Shown one piece after another: positions 42,858 to 52,051 of a stretch of DNA of 64,000 bases. A program made the translations under genes and the position numbers. Under the pieces are notes generated by a model, which did no database searches, was not told the DNA's origin, and saw nothing but the letters and a program-made list of their open reading frames with translations. Numbering within the stretch: the first letter of the stretch is position 1; each line of letters opens with the position of its first letter. This stretch comes from UBA6489 sp942490775 (GTDB taxonomy: Bacteria; Patescibacteriota; Gracilibacteria; BD1-5; UBA6164): contig CALNYL010000001.1 of the NCBI GenBank assembly GCA_942490775.1, positions 1 through 64,000 of the forward strand, read 5' to 3'.

Positions 42858-43003
42858 GATTTTTTTTATTTAATAATCCATCTCTGAATCTCTTTCTTTA
42901 ATATAAAAGGAAGAGGAATACAAAGTCTTAAGTTGATGGCTTTGGATTTAGATGGTATTTTTATTTATTTTTTGGATATTTTCTTCAAGTGATATTTATA
43001 TTT

Positions 43004-43810
43004 TTACTTTTCTTTAGGGACTTTTTCTACTTTAAATGAATTTTTTCAGTCTATGATTTTATATGTATAATTTTTATCTTGGTAGTATCAGTTTTTCATT
43101 TTGATCAGACTTTCTATATCTACTTCTCTGATTTCTGTGAGTTCTCAAAAATTAGGAAGAAATATACTGTTTTTATATTCTATACAGTTTAGATTTTCAT
43201 TAATTGTTATTAAGTTTAGATCTATTCCTAGTTTTGATTGGTTTTTTCATTTATAGTAAATTGTTTTGTCTATTGCTAATATATTTAGTCATATGTATTT
43301 TGCTTTTTCTGTTTTTTCGTCTGGGGTTTCCAGTTTTATTATTCAATCTTCTCTATTATCAAAATAAATATTTTTTCCGTCGGTTAGATACATTGAGTTG
43401 TCTATTTTTTTTATTTTTTTTACATCCATTTCTATTTTATGCCATTCTAATCATGTTTTTGAGAAATAGAAATTATCTTTGTCGTAGTATCATCCTTTTG
43501 AGATTTTATCGTATTGTTTATATTGGGCAAATGTCTCAGGGTCTGCATTGAAAAACTTTCTTTGTGTTTCTCATTTTTTTACGAAGACTCATTCTTTTTT
43601 TATAATAAAGTTTCATATTTTTGTTTCTTTTTGTGTATTTTGTTTTTCGTTTATTTTTTCTTGATTTTCTTGATTTTTAATTTTTAGGTCTTCTATTTCT
43701 ATATATGGATTATCTATAGAGCCCGTAAGGGTGTTGGTTTCTTCATTATTTTTTGTACAAGATGATACAAATATTAATGAGATTGTAAGTAGTAATATTG
43801 TGTATTTCAT
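43004..43810 (-). CDS. DKNYY-type lipoprotein
   Basis: A 268-residue intact frame with UGA as Gly. A lipoprotein signal (M-K-Y-T-I-L-L-L-T-I-S-L-I-F-V-S-S-C, lipobox Cys at residue 18) precedes a polar Asn/Glu-rich linker. The mature part repeats the D-K-x-x-x-Y-Y pattern: G-G-Y-Y-D-K-D-N-F-Y-F, Y-L-T-D-G-K-N-I-Y-F-D, I-D-K-T-I-Y-Y-K and Y-Q-D-K-N-Y-T-Y-K. That is the DKNYY family, extracytoplasmic proteins of unknown function made of short beta repeats. Nothing in the context fixes its role. A terminator-like hairpin at 43829-43864 lies upstream and separates it from the YrdC gene. Confidence 0.8.
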
Positions 43811-43828
43811 AATATGTTTTTTATAAAA

Positions 43829-43864
43829 ATAAGAGGCTGATGTTATTATCAGTCTCTTTTATTA
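43829..43864. terminator. Hairpin between the YrdC-like and DKNYY genes
   Basis: AATAAGAGGCTGAT, short loop, ATCAGTCTCTTTTATT. It would terminate the leftward transcript of the YrdC-like gene. One bulge in the stem. Confidence 0.7.
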
Positions 43865-44001
43865 TAATGATTTATTTTAAAAAGCAAATGGTTGATTATA
43901 GTCGTAAAATTTTTTAAAATAATCTATCATAAATTCATTTCTTTTATACGAAAGTAAGGATGCTGCAATATCTTAGCTTAATGGCTTTGATTATGTGTTA
44001 T

Positions 44002-44565
44002 TTAGTTTTTTCTGAGATATTTTGGTTCTAGGCTGTCTCATATAAATTCAAATATGTCTGATGATTTTACGGGGGGTAGTTTGAAGTTATCTGCTGTTAA
44101 TATTTTTATTTGTTTTTTTTCTATATAGTATGAGAATTTTTCTCTTAGATCTTTGGTGGTGTATAGTTCTGGTTCTCATGAGTAGTTAGCACTGGTGAGA
44201 AATATTGGTCAGATTTTGCCTATTAGATCTTTTTGAGCAGTATTATTGGCTACTCTGATGGCTATTTTTTTGTATAGTTCTCTGTTTCTAAAACCTTCTC
44301 ATTTTTCTGTTTCATAGTTTAGCCATACTGAGATGCTTGGGCTGTTTGTTAAGATTGTGTAGGGTCTTTTATAGTTTTGTATGAATTTTATTTGTTCTGG
44401 TGTTAGTGTTGTGTTTTTTTTGAGCCAGTTTATGTCTTTTACCATTATTGGTAGTGGTTTTTCTAAGGTTCTTTTTTTGATTTTGTATATTTTTTCATAT
44501 AGCTTTATGTCGTCTATGGGTGAGGCTAGTCAGAAGCAGGTGTCTGTGGGGATTAGGTATATCAT
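44002..44565 (-). CDS. YrdC/Sua5-family protein (threonylcarbamoyl-AMP synthase-like)
   Basis: A 187-residue intact frame. The N-terminus I-Y-L-I-P-T-D-T-C-F-G-L-A-S-P is the family's signature strand. K-I-K-K-R-T-L-E-K-P-L-P-I-M-V supplies the K-R-x-x-x-x-P-L motif that binds the carbamate and ATP, and I-F-L-T-S-A-N-Y-S-G-E-P near residue 140 is the conserved S-A-N-x-S-G loop. TsaC/Sua5 makes threonylcarbamoyl-AMP for the t6A modification of ANN-decoding tRNAs. The length matches the short TsaC form without a Sua5 C-terminal domain. The family also includes carbamoyl-chemistry paralogues (YciO), so the role as the genome's TsaC is likely rather than certain. Confidence 0.85.
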
Positions 44566-44624
44566 AGGAGAGGGGTTAGTTGTTAAGAGAGATAAAGGAT
44601 GATTTATTTTTAACTAAAGATTTA

Positions 44625-44845
44625 ATTTAAAATGGGGTAGGACTTAATACAAACAAGTATTTTTGCTACATTTAGTGAATTTAAATCACTTAAAATATAT
44701 GTTTAGCTAAATAGAACAGCTTATTTGCTAAAAATAAAGAAAGTTTTGTTATTTCCCCCTTTTTAGTAAATATCAATTTTCCTTTAAAAGAGAGAAAAGG
44801 GTGTGTTCAACAATTATTTTGTGTTAAGTTCTACCCCATTTTAAT
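44625..44845. mobile_element. MITE-like element
   Basis: Two 25-bp terminal inverted repeats, AAAATGGGGTAGGACTTAAT at 44629 onward and, complementary at 44818-44842, AAAATGGGGTAGAACTTAAC, match at 23 of 25 bases. They bound about 214 bp with no coding capacity, and TTAATTT-like bases flank both ends. Size, inverted ends and lack of a gene fit a miniature inverted-repeat transposable element. No full-length parent is in the window. Confidence 0.7.
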
Positions 44846-45427
44846 TTATTGAGTTTTTAAGTAGCCCCCTACTCTTCTTTAGATATTTCTTTGTTTTTTC
44901 AATTCAGAACTCTAATATTATTAAGTTCTAACCGTTTTGCAAATTTTTTTACTGATTTTAGGTTTTTGGTTTAGAAAAGAGTATAAAATATTTGAAAAAA
45001 GCTGTTTGTTTTTATAATAATGAAAGAAGTGTTTATATTAATAGACTTGTCTGAGATTAAGGAGAAATACTATATTTATATAGTTCGAAATCCATACCCT
45101 TTCGCTATGCTACAGGGACATCCTTTGAAAAAGGAAGAAATATTAAGATTTGTAAAAAATATAGAATCTCATAAAAAGTAAAATTATTTCAAGATTAATA
45201 TGAACCTCCTGCAAAATCTGTGGGGGTTTTATTTTAATTGTGTTTATTTCCTTGTTCTATTCTTAAACACCCCCCTTCAAACCAATGCCATTAAGTTAAG
45301 GGAAGTAAAGTCTCTAAATAAGGAAAAGATACTATAAAAAAGTAGTATTTTTTTATGTAAAAAGAACTTGACATTAACAAAAAGGATAAAAAACAAAAGT
45401 ATATATTATATACTAATTTATACCTTT
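44846..45427. repeat. Repeat-rich intergenic region (families A and C)
   Basis: No gene seen. A family A half-copy (ACATCCTTTGAAAAAGGAAG) is at 45118-45137. A family C element (AATGCCATTAAGTTAAGGGA) is at 45285-45304. Its complement-like version occurs at 46092-46110, with weaker relatives at 42928-42950, 43969-43992 and 55545-55565. A short hairpin (ATACTATAAAAAAGTAGTAT) follows at 45327-45346. Confidence 0.55.
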
Positions 45428-45727
45428 ATGAAAACAATTATAGGAAAAATATTTTCTTTTTCAAGAAAAACAGTTAACTTAGAAAAGGAAACAATAAAAT
45501 CTAAAAAACTAAGAATGAAATTCAGAAGAAAAGAAAATGATTTCACAAGAAAAAGAAAATTAACTTTTGAGAATATGATAACCCTAATATTTCAAAAATG
45601 AGTAAAATCATTACAAATAAAGCTAAATGAATTTTCAGAGAAACTATCAGATAAAATATGAACAGTTACGAATTCTGCCTATGTTCAAGCAAAAAATAAA
45701 ATATCTCATGAAGTATTTAAATACTAA
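45428..45727 (+). pseudogene. N-terminal fragment of an IS4-type transposase
   Basis: About 99 residues in the UGA=Gly code. F-T-R-K-R-K-L-T-F-E-N-M-I-T-L-I-F-Q-K-G, L-Q-I-K-L-N-E-F, and V-T-N-S-A-Y-V-Q-A-K-N-K-I-S-H-E-V-F form the N-terminal DNA-binding region typical of IS4-family transposases, which precedes the catalytic domain. It ends at TAA 45727 after E-V-F-K-Y. The catalytic part is absent; only fragments in mixed frames continue to about 46020 (for example L-E-K-R-Q-L-L-A-N-L-Y-N-L). It is a dead element. It is not obviously the missing N-terminus of the remnant at 23570. Confidence 0.65.
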
Positions 45728-46120
45728 AACCCTAAGAATAAACAAAAAGTAAATAAACAAATTTCGTTCAATACTATCAAAAATAGAGTAATTGAATTAT
45801 ATTTGAGTAATAAGAGTAATTCAAAAATAATGAAAGAAATGGAAGAAATTTTTATGACAAATGTTACTCAAGAGCGACCATGACGATAGAATACTAGAAA
45901 AAAGACAACTATTAGCAAATCTTTACAATTTAATAAGCGAAAAAAGAAAAGTTGTTTTTAGTTTATGTTCTAAAAAATATTTTTGATTTTTACTTATTAT
46001 TATTCTTAATAATAGGAAGTTTTTTGTTGTCTAAAATTTGTAATTTACAAGTTTTACATTATAATTTTTGGAATGAAGAAAATACTTTTTCCTTAACTTA
46101 ATGGCATTGCCGTTTTTTTT

Positions 46121-46240
46121 TTTTTTGGGGGGGGGGCTAGGGCTTGGGTTATTGTGATTGAGTTGGTGGTGGTTAGTAGGGTGAATAGGGTTAGTAGGGA
46201 TAGGAATTTTTTTAGGGGTTTTATGATGTAGATATTAAAA
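46121..46240 (-). pseudogene. Orphan signal-peptide fragment ending at a poly-C/poly-A scar
   Basis: Read leftwards from about 46230: I-K-P-L-K-K-F-L-S-L-L-T-L-F-T-L-L-T, then T-N-S-I-T-I-T-Q-A-L-A, a good signal peptide without a start ATG. It runs straight into eleven C and fourteen A (minus strand). No mature protein follows. It is either the wreck of a secreted-protein gene or an assembly scar like the one at 41.4-41.8 kb. Confidence 0.5.
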
Positions 46241-46285
46241 AAAAATAAAACCTCTGTACTTTTTTAGTATAGTGGTTTTATTTTT
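46240..46285. terminator. Hairpin terminator
   Basis: AAAAATAAAACC, loop region CTCTGTACTTTTTTAGTATAG, then TGGTTTTATTTTT. It can serve transcripts from either side. Confidence 0.7.
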
Positions 46286-46408
46286 GTGTAAATTTTTCAT
46301 AGTATGATAGTGTTAAAAACTTTTTTTAGTCCCTTTAAAAAGGGATTTAATGAGTTTTTTATTTATCTTTATATTTTCTTGTTTTATCTTTTTTCTTTGT
46401 ATTTTATT

Positions 46409-47932
46409 CTAGTTACACTCACAATCTCCCACTTCATCAGCCCCCCTGATCTTTATCCATTTTTTAAAAATACTTTTTACTTCATCATCTTTTAACTTCT
46501 GAAATAAATAATCAATAACTCAATATTCTATTTTCTTTTTCATATCAATAGAAAAATTTGGATAAACTGAATTTCTAACTTTGTAGTTATATATAGGACA
46601 AGTTCACATATAAGGCTTATAGACACTATCTTCATATCAAGGCAGTCAATCTAAAGTAGAAGCTTCAACTAGAATATTAGTAGCATCACTTGTCATCATA
46701 TCTATATAAGTAGATTTAGGGTCATCAGAAAGTTCTCATATTTTAAAATCCTCCACTCACATTCTAGATAGCATTCTTCATTCATCACAAGTGTATAGGT
46801 TTCCATCATAGTTATATGCAACTTGTCATATTCAAGCTCAACAAGGTGATCTATCTTCAAGGAAATTAGGATCTTTTGGGGTCATTATTTTAGAAAGAAA
46901 TATGTATGAAAAAATCTCTCTAAGCATAGTTCATTTTTTATTTATTTCTATAATGTAGTCCAGGGACTTTCTATAATAGTCTAGGAATTCATCTTCTGTG
47001 TAACCAAGTTCTTCTAAATCAGAGGCAGCAAAACCATAAGGGTTTAGGGGTCTTATAAAAATACCATCAAGTCACTTATCTACATATGAGTCTATACATT
47101 CTTTCCGTCTTCCTAGAGTCTTTTTAGTAACAGTCATCAAGGCTCCAATCTTCTTTTCATATCATAAAACTCATATAACTCTTTTGTCTTCTTTATAGAT
47201 TTTATTTATTTTTTCTATCCATTTTACTGTATTTTTATAGGTTTCTCATTTTTCTGAAATTCTATTATAATTATGAGTTTTTTCGTCTCAATCAAGAGAT
47301 GTTGATATGTTTATTTGATTATTTATAATAAAATCTAGTTTTTCATCATCCATCAATGTCATATTTGTAACCAAACAAAAGTTTACATTTTTTCAAGTAG
47401 CTTTTGATTTTTTGGTGGCATATTCGACTGTAAATTTTATAACTTCCCAATTTGCTAGTGGTTCTCATCCTTGAAACTCTATAGTTATACCTGTGGCTGT
47501 AGAATAAAACATGGTATCAACTGCTCTTCTGGCTGTTTCTAAACTCATATCATATTTTTTAGCAGTGAGTGGGGCTGCCGCTGCATGACAGTATTTACAT
47601 TTATGGTCACATCTTAGAGTAACTATCATTATGTGAAGTACTGGTCAGAATGCTAAAAAGCTATTTTTCATTCAGTATTCAAATTTGTAGTCGTCTTCAT
47701 AGTACTGGGTATCTTTAAAGAATTTTTTATTTTGGAGTTCTTTAAATTTATCAGCTGGTAAATTATCTCATCATTTTATAAAGTCCTGAAATTCATGATT
47801 TGATAGATAAACATATGCTCCAAAATCATTTGTAATTAGCATTGTTTCTTTGTCTAGTCTTTTAAATCTGAAGTATCAGATTTTTTTTCAGTCAAACTTT
47901 TTTATAATTTCTTTTGATAGTAGCTTTGTCAT
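46409..47932 (-). CDS. hxsB: HxsB-type radical SAM maturase (His-Xaa-Ser system family)
   Basis: A 507-residue intact frame. The N-terminus has F-R-F-K-R-L-D-K-E-T-M-L-I-T-N-D and ends in K-F-F, as in HxsB. The radical SAM 4Fe-4S motif is C-D-H-K-C-K-Y-C (about residues 112-119), followed by F-Q-G-G-E-P-L (SAM-binding GGE), S-T-S-L-D-G, R-P-L-N-P-Y-G-F-A and C-G-A-G-I-G-Q-V-A-Y-N-Y-D-G-N-L-Y-T-C-D-E-G-R-M-L, all characteristic of HxsB. Such enzymes install thioether or other crosslinks in ribosomally made peptides. In the SPASM-like end, cysteines expected in G-C-x-x-C-x-x-x-P-Y-C-G are Tyr, Ser and Met; only the one in G-T-C-P remains. Neighbours are a small protein and a HxsD-like protein on the same strand. 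Confidence 0.82.
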
Positions 47933-47992
47933 AATATTTTTTTTATAAAAATCTAATTGCCCCCTCTTTAGTTGATGGGGCTAGGGTTTGGT

Positions 47993-48187
47993 CTAACATT
48001 CTAAATAAACTACATAATTCATTAGCTCATTAAATATTTCTTCCCTATCTTCTTTGGTATCTCAGGAAATTATTAGTTCTCAAGCTCTTGGCTTATATTC
48101 TATTTTTGCGACTTCTTCAAAAGATTTTATTGCCTCTTTTAGAGTTTTTGAATTATAGAATTTTCCTATTTTATATGTTGTTTGCAT
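47993..48187 (-). CDS. Small protein in the radical SAM cassette
   Basis: 64 residues: M-Q-T-T-Y-K-I-G-K-F-Y-N-S, then L-K-E-A-I-K-S-F-E-E-V-A-K-I-E-Y, two strands (A-G-E-L-I-I-S-G-D) and a final helix E-E-I-F-N-E-L-M-N-Y-V-V-Y-L-E-C. It ends 61 bases before the HxsB start on the same strand. The helix-strand-helix order and the F-N-E-L-M-N segment recall the end of HxsD proteins or a compact peptide-binding domain (RRE). The C-terminal Cys and small size also make it a possible substrate. I cannot choose between substrate, binder and HxsD paralogue. Confidence 0.6.
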
Positions 48188-48233
48188 TTTTTAAAATTAT
48201 GTTAACAATTACTGTTTAGCCCTTTAATTTTTT

Positions 48234-48836
48234 CTATTTACCTTCAAAATCTTTTTTAACTTTCTTCACAGCTTCCACATCAAGCTTTACTTCTGGTTTA
48301 TCTTCTTTTTCTTTCTCAGCTTCTTCTTCTATTTCTTTTAGTATTTTTTCTATTTCTTCTTCGTCTATTTTTAGTTCTGGGTCATTTTCTATTTCTTTTA
48401 ATATATCATCTATATCTTTATCAAAGTCTATTTGGTCTGGAGCAGTTCAGCCTTCTTTATCAAAATAGTTACCATCAGCATCTTCATATCATTTCCAGTT
48501 ATTTGGAAGTTCTGCTTCTCTTAGTGAATTTTGTATAGCGGATTTTACTATTTCGTTTCTTATGTCTTTATTTTCTTTAGAGATAGAAGCTCTAAGCTCA
48601 TTATTTAGAATTTCTTCGCTGAAGTTTGCTATTATATCTTCTAAAGTATCTTTAACTCAGTCTTTTAAAGTAAATTGTAAAATCAGGTTTTTATTTTCAT
48701 CTTCTTTGAAGAAAAAATATCATTTATCTAGAAATAGATATGCTGTTTTTAATATAATATCTTTTTTATAGATTTTAGTATCTATTATTAGTTCAAATTT
48801 CTTTCATTTTTTAGTTTCTTTTAAAAATTCAATCAT
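48234..48836 (-). CDS. hxsD: HxsD-like protein with acidic C-terminal extension
   Basis: A 200-residue intact frame. Residues about 14-105 match the HxsD pattern: I-D-T-K-I-Y-K-K-D-I-I-L-K-T-A-Y-L-F-L-D-K-G-Y-F-F-F, a beta hairpin, then I-L-N-N-E-L-R-A-S-I-S-K-E-N-K-D-I-R-N-E-I-V-K-S-A-I. HxsD accompanies HxsB/HxsC in His-Xaa-Ser gene clusters and is thought to help substrate handling. Residues 110-200 are an unusual tail: W-K-G-Y-E-D-A-D-G-N-Y-F-D-K-E, then a Glu/Lys-rich helix. No His-Xaa-Ser repeat (HxsA-type) is seen. It is followed after 46 bases by the 64-aa gene and then HxsB. Confidence 0.65.
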
Positions 48837-48904
48837 AGGTAATAATTAACAAATAAAGATTTAGTTTTTTCTAGTATACATAAATATAAATAAGTTCAAA
48901 TTTT

Positions 48905-49840
48905 TTAATCCAAATCAAAACCTATAAGTAGTGTAGCATCGTATTGGTCTAGATTTTTAAACTTTGGGGATAGATAGTCATGGACTTTTATTCAAGGGCT
49001 TGATGATACGGCTGATGGAATACTTAGTTCATGAAAACTGACTGCTGGGAAAATAACTTTTTCTCATAGTTTTAGTACTATTGATGAGTCAGGTGCTCTA
49101 AAATTGGAGTCATGTGTGATACAGAAGGCTACTTGTTTTCTTACTGTCTCATAAACTCAGTGATTTTTATCTTCTTCATTTTCAAAAATATATTTTCTGT
49201 CTTCATTATTTATTTCTATTAATTCTTTTATTCATCTTATATTTAGTAAAATGTTTTTTTGTTGGTCTATAATTTCTTGTTTAGTTAGTTTTTTAATTTC
49301 CTCTTGTTTATTTTCTGTTGGTGTATTATTATCTTGATTAAAATCAACAGAGTTTAGCTTATTTCTTTGCTCTGGGGTCATTATGTAGAGGTTATTTACT
49401 ATTTTGTAAACCTCTGAAATATTTGGGATATGCCTTGCTTCAAAATCTCCGTTTCATGCTCAAGCACTGCTTCTGGCAAAGAATGTACCATAGTTTAGGA
49501 AATAGTGTAGTATATTGTTTTTACTGTATGCTATATCTTGAATATTATCAAAGTAGATTCACATATTAAATCTAGAAAATAGTCAGTTTCTGGCTCTTAT
49601 TACTATTTTTTTGTTTGTTATTAGTAAATAACTGGTTTTCCAAAAGAAAAACTTGTATAAAAATATAAGTATAAATATAATTATTACAAATATAGATATG
49701 TATATATAACTTTTTGTTGTTAGATATATTATTATTCATCCGATGGAAGCTATTGGTAAAAATATTCATATTATTCACATAATAAGCAATATTTTGTGCT
49801 GATGTGTTTTATAGATAATTTTATCATTGAAGTCTTTCAT
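48905..49840 (-). CDS. Membrane protein with bacterial PH (DUF304-type) domain
   Basis: A 311-residue intact frame. Two hydrophobic helices (about residues 17-36 and 46-64) precede W-K-T-S-Y-L-L-I-T-N-K-K-I-V-I-R-A-R-N-G-L-F-S-R. That is the L-I-T-N-x-R-I-x-x-x-x-G-x-F pattern of bacterial PH domains of the DUF304/bPH2 type, ending near F-E-A-R-H-I-P-N. The C-terminal half is a polar linker, a short helical part (K-K-L-T-K-Q-E-I-I-D-Q-Q) and a beta-rich domain (F-P-A-V-S-F-H-E-L) not recognised. It lies 68 bases upstream of the HxsD-like gene on the same strand, so it may be co-transcribed. A membrane role for the peptide cassette (sensing or export) is speculation. Confidence 0.7.
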
Positions 49841-49920
49841 ATTTTTGATTATAAAAATAATTTATAAGGATTATAAGAATTTATATTAGAATTCAAAATA
49901 AATATTTATTGATATAGTTT

Positions 49921-49985
49921 GAATCCATCGCTTTCCACTTCGTTTCAAGCACTTCCTTTGAAAAAGGAAGAAATTTAAGGAGAAT
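49921..49985 (+). repeat. Dispersed intergenic repeat, family A
   Basis: ATCCATCGCTTTCCACTTCG followed by TTTCAAGCACTTCCTTTGAA and AAAGGAAGAAATTTAAGG. The same 50-bp sequence (CGCTTTCCACTCCG...) is at about 10709-10758, and a partial copy is at 45118-45145. Confidence 0.8.
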
Positions 49986-50151
49986 CTAGTAAAAACATAG
50001 GTTTTCATTATTTTTTTGATTTTTCGTCTTTTTATCAAAAAATATATTAGACTTCTTATTATAAAAAAGTAATATTAGTTTCTGCTTCTGTATAAATTCA
50101 TAAAAAGTATCAAATAAGAAATTAGGAATTGAACCTGAATAAAATTCATAT

Positions 50152-50180
50152 AAAAAAAGACCTAAATCAGGTCTTTTTTT
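50152..50180. terminator. Hairpin terminator
   Basis: AAAAAAAGACCT, loop AAATC, AGGTCTTTTTTT; works in both directions and insulates the TPR gene promoter. Confidence 0.85.
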
Positions 50181-50212
50181 GCAGGTACTGTGAGGAATTA
50201 CAGTTAATTATT

Positions 50213-50240
50213 TTGACAAATTAATTATTCATAGTACAAT
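50213..50240 (+). promoter_or_regulatory. Sigma-70-type promoter of the TPR gene
   Basis: TTGACA, 16-base spacer, TACAAT, about 30 bases before the ATG at 50272. It is the clearest housekeeping promoter in the window and differs from the shared SLH promoters. Confidence 0.75.
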
Positions 50241-50271
50241 ATAAGTAATTAGTTTTAATATTGATATAAAA

Positions 50272-51222
50272 ATGAATTTCTTTAAATCTTTTATACTTCT
50301 TATAGTACTTCTATTTGCCTGAACTTATTTTGTGTCAAACATAAATTTTTGACCAAAACTCTCTGAAGCTGAAGCTGAGGTTGAGAATACTCAAAATAAA
50401 AATATAATACCGAAACATATTACAAGAATAGAAGAATCTGTTGAAAATGAGGTAAATATAGATATTAAAAAAGAGGAAGAAAAAGAGGAAAAATTCTTGT
50501 ATGGTATATCTGATGACTGAAAATATGCTGAGGTTTTTATAAAACTAAATGATGATAATGAAAAAATAAGCTATATCTATGATTTAGAGAAATGAATTCA
50601 AATTAATGATAAAGAAAAACAAAAGGAAATTAAAATAAGGTCCTTAAAATATTCTAAAGAAAAATTTTTTACTAAAACTGTAAAGCTAGATAATGATTTA
50701 GAAATATATGCTGAAGAGGTTCAAGGAGATAAAAAACTTAATATAAAAATTAAACAGGCTGAAACAAAAGAGGAAGAGTTGATTTTGTCTATAGATAAGC
50801 CTAAATGCAGTACAGGTTCTCTTTGATTTTATAGTAGTTCTGATATGAAAGGGATAATACTCGCTTATGATGATGTTAATTGTAATCAAGAAAAAGAAAA
50901 TATAAAAGTAATAGGACAAAATATTTTAAAGCCTAAATTATCTAGATTTTATAATTTTGTTGCTATGTCTTATTATAAAGAAAGAGATTATAATAATGCT
51001 GTAGTTTATTTCAAAAAAGCTATATGATTAGATGATAAATATGCTCTCGCTTATTTTAATGTCGCTTGTACTTTCTCACTCTTGAAGGAAGAAAATAAGG
51101 CTCTTTATAATCTAAAAATTGCAATTGAATTAGAACCAGATAATTATAAATGGAGAGCAAGACAGGATAATGATTTTTGGTATATTAAAGATTCTGAGAG
51201 ATTCAAAAAATTGGTTTGGTAA
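50272..51222 (+). CDS. Exported TPR protein
   Basis: A 316-residue intact frame with UGA as Gly. An N-terminal hydrophobic helix (F-F-K-S-F-I-L-L-I-V-L-L-F-A-G-T-Y-F-V) acts as signal or anchor. Residues 35-75 are Glu/Lys-rich. A middle beta-rich part (residues about 80-195) is unrecognised. The C-terminus has two TPR motifs (Y-N-F-V-A-M-S-Y-Y-K-E-R-D-Y-N-N-A-V-V-Y and Y-A-L-A-Y-F-N-V-A-C), ending F-W-Y-I-K-D-S-E-R-F-K-K-L-V-W, a common end of TPR lipoproteins. TPRs bind protein partners; the partner is unknown. It is bounded by terminators on both sides, so it is monocistronic. Confidence 0.75.
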
Positions 51223-51238
51223 ATTTCAAAAAAATATT

Positions 51239-51263
51239 ACACTAGGTAAACCTAGTGTTTTTT
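51239..51263. terminator. Hairpin terminator
   Basis: ACACTAGGT, loop AA, ACCTAGTGT, then TTTTTT. Classic rho-independent terminator of the TPR gene. Confidence 0.9.
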
Positions 51264-51282
51264 ATTTAACTTTTTTAAGCTT

Positions 51283-51978
51283 ATGAAGCTACTTGTAAAA
51301 CTCATAAAAATTTTTATATGGTTAATGTTTTTTACTTATATTTGAATATATTTTTACTCAAAAAATAATCCTGATGTAGAAAACCCTAGATTTATAGAAA
51401 GAAAACTAAAAGTAGAAAGAATGGAAGTTCTTTCTGATAGAGATAATGATTGAATAAATGATGTAGATGATATATTACAGTGAGCAAGACTTGAGGTGAA
51501 AAATAAAACGAGATATAGAAGTGGTTATTATTCTGGTGGTTATCCTCCTAATGATGAATGAGTATGTACTGATGTAATTTGGAGAGCTTTTAAAAATGCT
51601 TGAATTAATATTAAAAAACTTGTAGATACAGATATAAAAAATAATATTTCTGCATATCCTAGAGTAAACGGTGTGCCTGACACAAATATTGATTTTAGAA
51701 GAGTTCCAAATTTAGAGACTTTTCTAAAAAGAAATGCTATTACTCTTACAACAGAATTTATTCCTTGGGATGCTGAGAATTTAAAACAGTGGCAACCTTG
51801 AGATATCGTTATTTTTAGTAGACCTGACCATATTGCTATCGTTTCTGATAAAAGGAATAATAATGGTGTGCCTTATATTATTCATAATCCTGCTCCATAT
51901 CCAAAAGAAAATGAACGGCTTCTTTATTGGGAGGGGTTATGGTGAGATTTAGAGGGGCATTATAGATGGAAGTATTAG
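51283..51978 (+). CDS. DUF1287 (NlpC/P60-like) exported protein
   Basis: A 231-residue intact frame. A signal anchor (L-I-K-I-F-I-W-L-M-F-F-T-Y-I-G-I-Y-F-Y) precedes a calcium-like acidic loop (S-D-R-D-N-D-G-I-N-D-V-D-D). The DUF1287 core then follows: G-Y-Y-S-G-G-Y-P, G-V-C-T-D-V-I-W-R-A-F-K-N-A-G-I (candidate catalytic Cys), then G-D-I-V-I-F-S-R-P-D-H-I-A-I-V-S-D (candidate catalytic His). It ends in H-Y-R-W-K-Y. The arrangement is that of papain-like NlpC/P60 hydrolases, so peptidoglycan or another cell-wall peptide is a plausible target outside the membrane. The glycines of G-V-C and G-D-I are TGA. Confidence 0.85.
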
Positions 51979-52051
51979 AATTATATTTTTTTCACCTCTG
52001 AGAATAGAAAAACTCTCTCTAAATTCTTGTAATAACCCAAAGGAAATTGTT

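Noticed and set aside
45428..45727. Joining the 45.4-kb transposase fragment with the 23.6-kb remnant as one split element
   Set aside because: Both are IS4-type, but there is no shared end sequence or overlap to show that they came from one copy.
46000..46240. Plasmid or prophage boundary at the G/C-run scar
   Set aside because: No att-like repeat, integrase or tRNA is next to it; a sequencing or assembly cause is simpler.
50113..50140. tRNA-like T-loop (GGTTCAATTCC on the minus strand)
   Set aside because: The T-stem has a mismatch and no acceptor, D or anticodon arms can be drawn around it. No tRNA or rRNA was found in the window.
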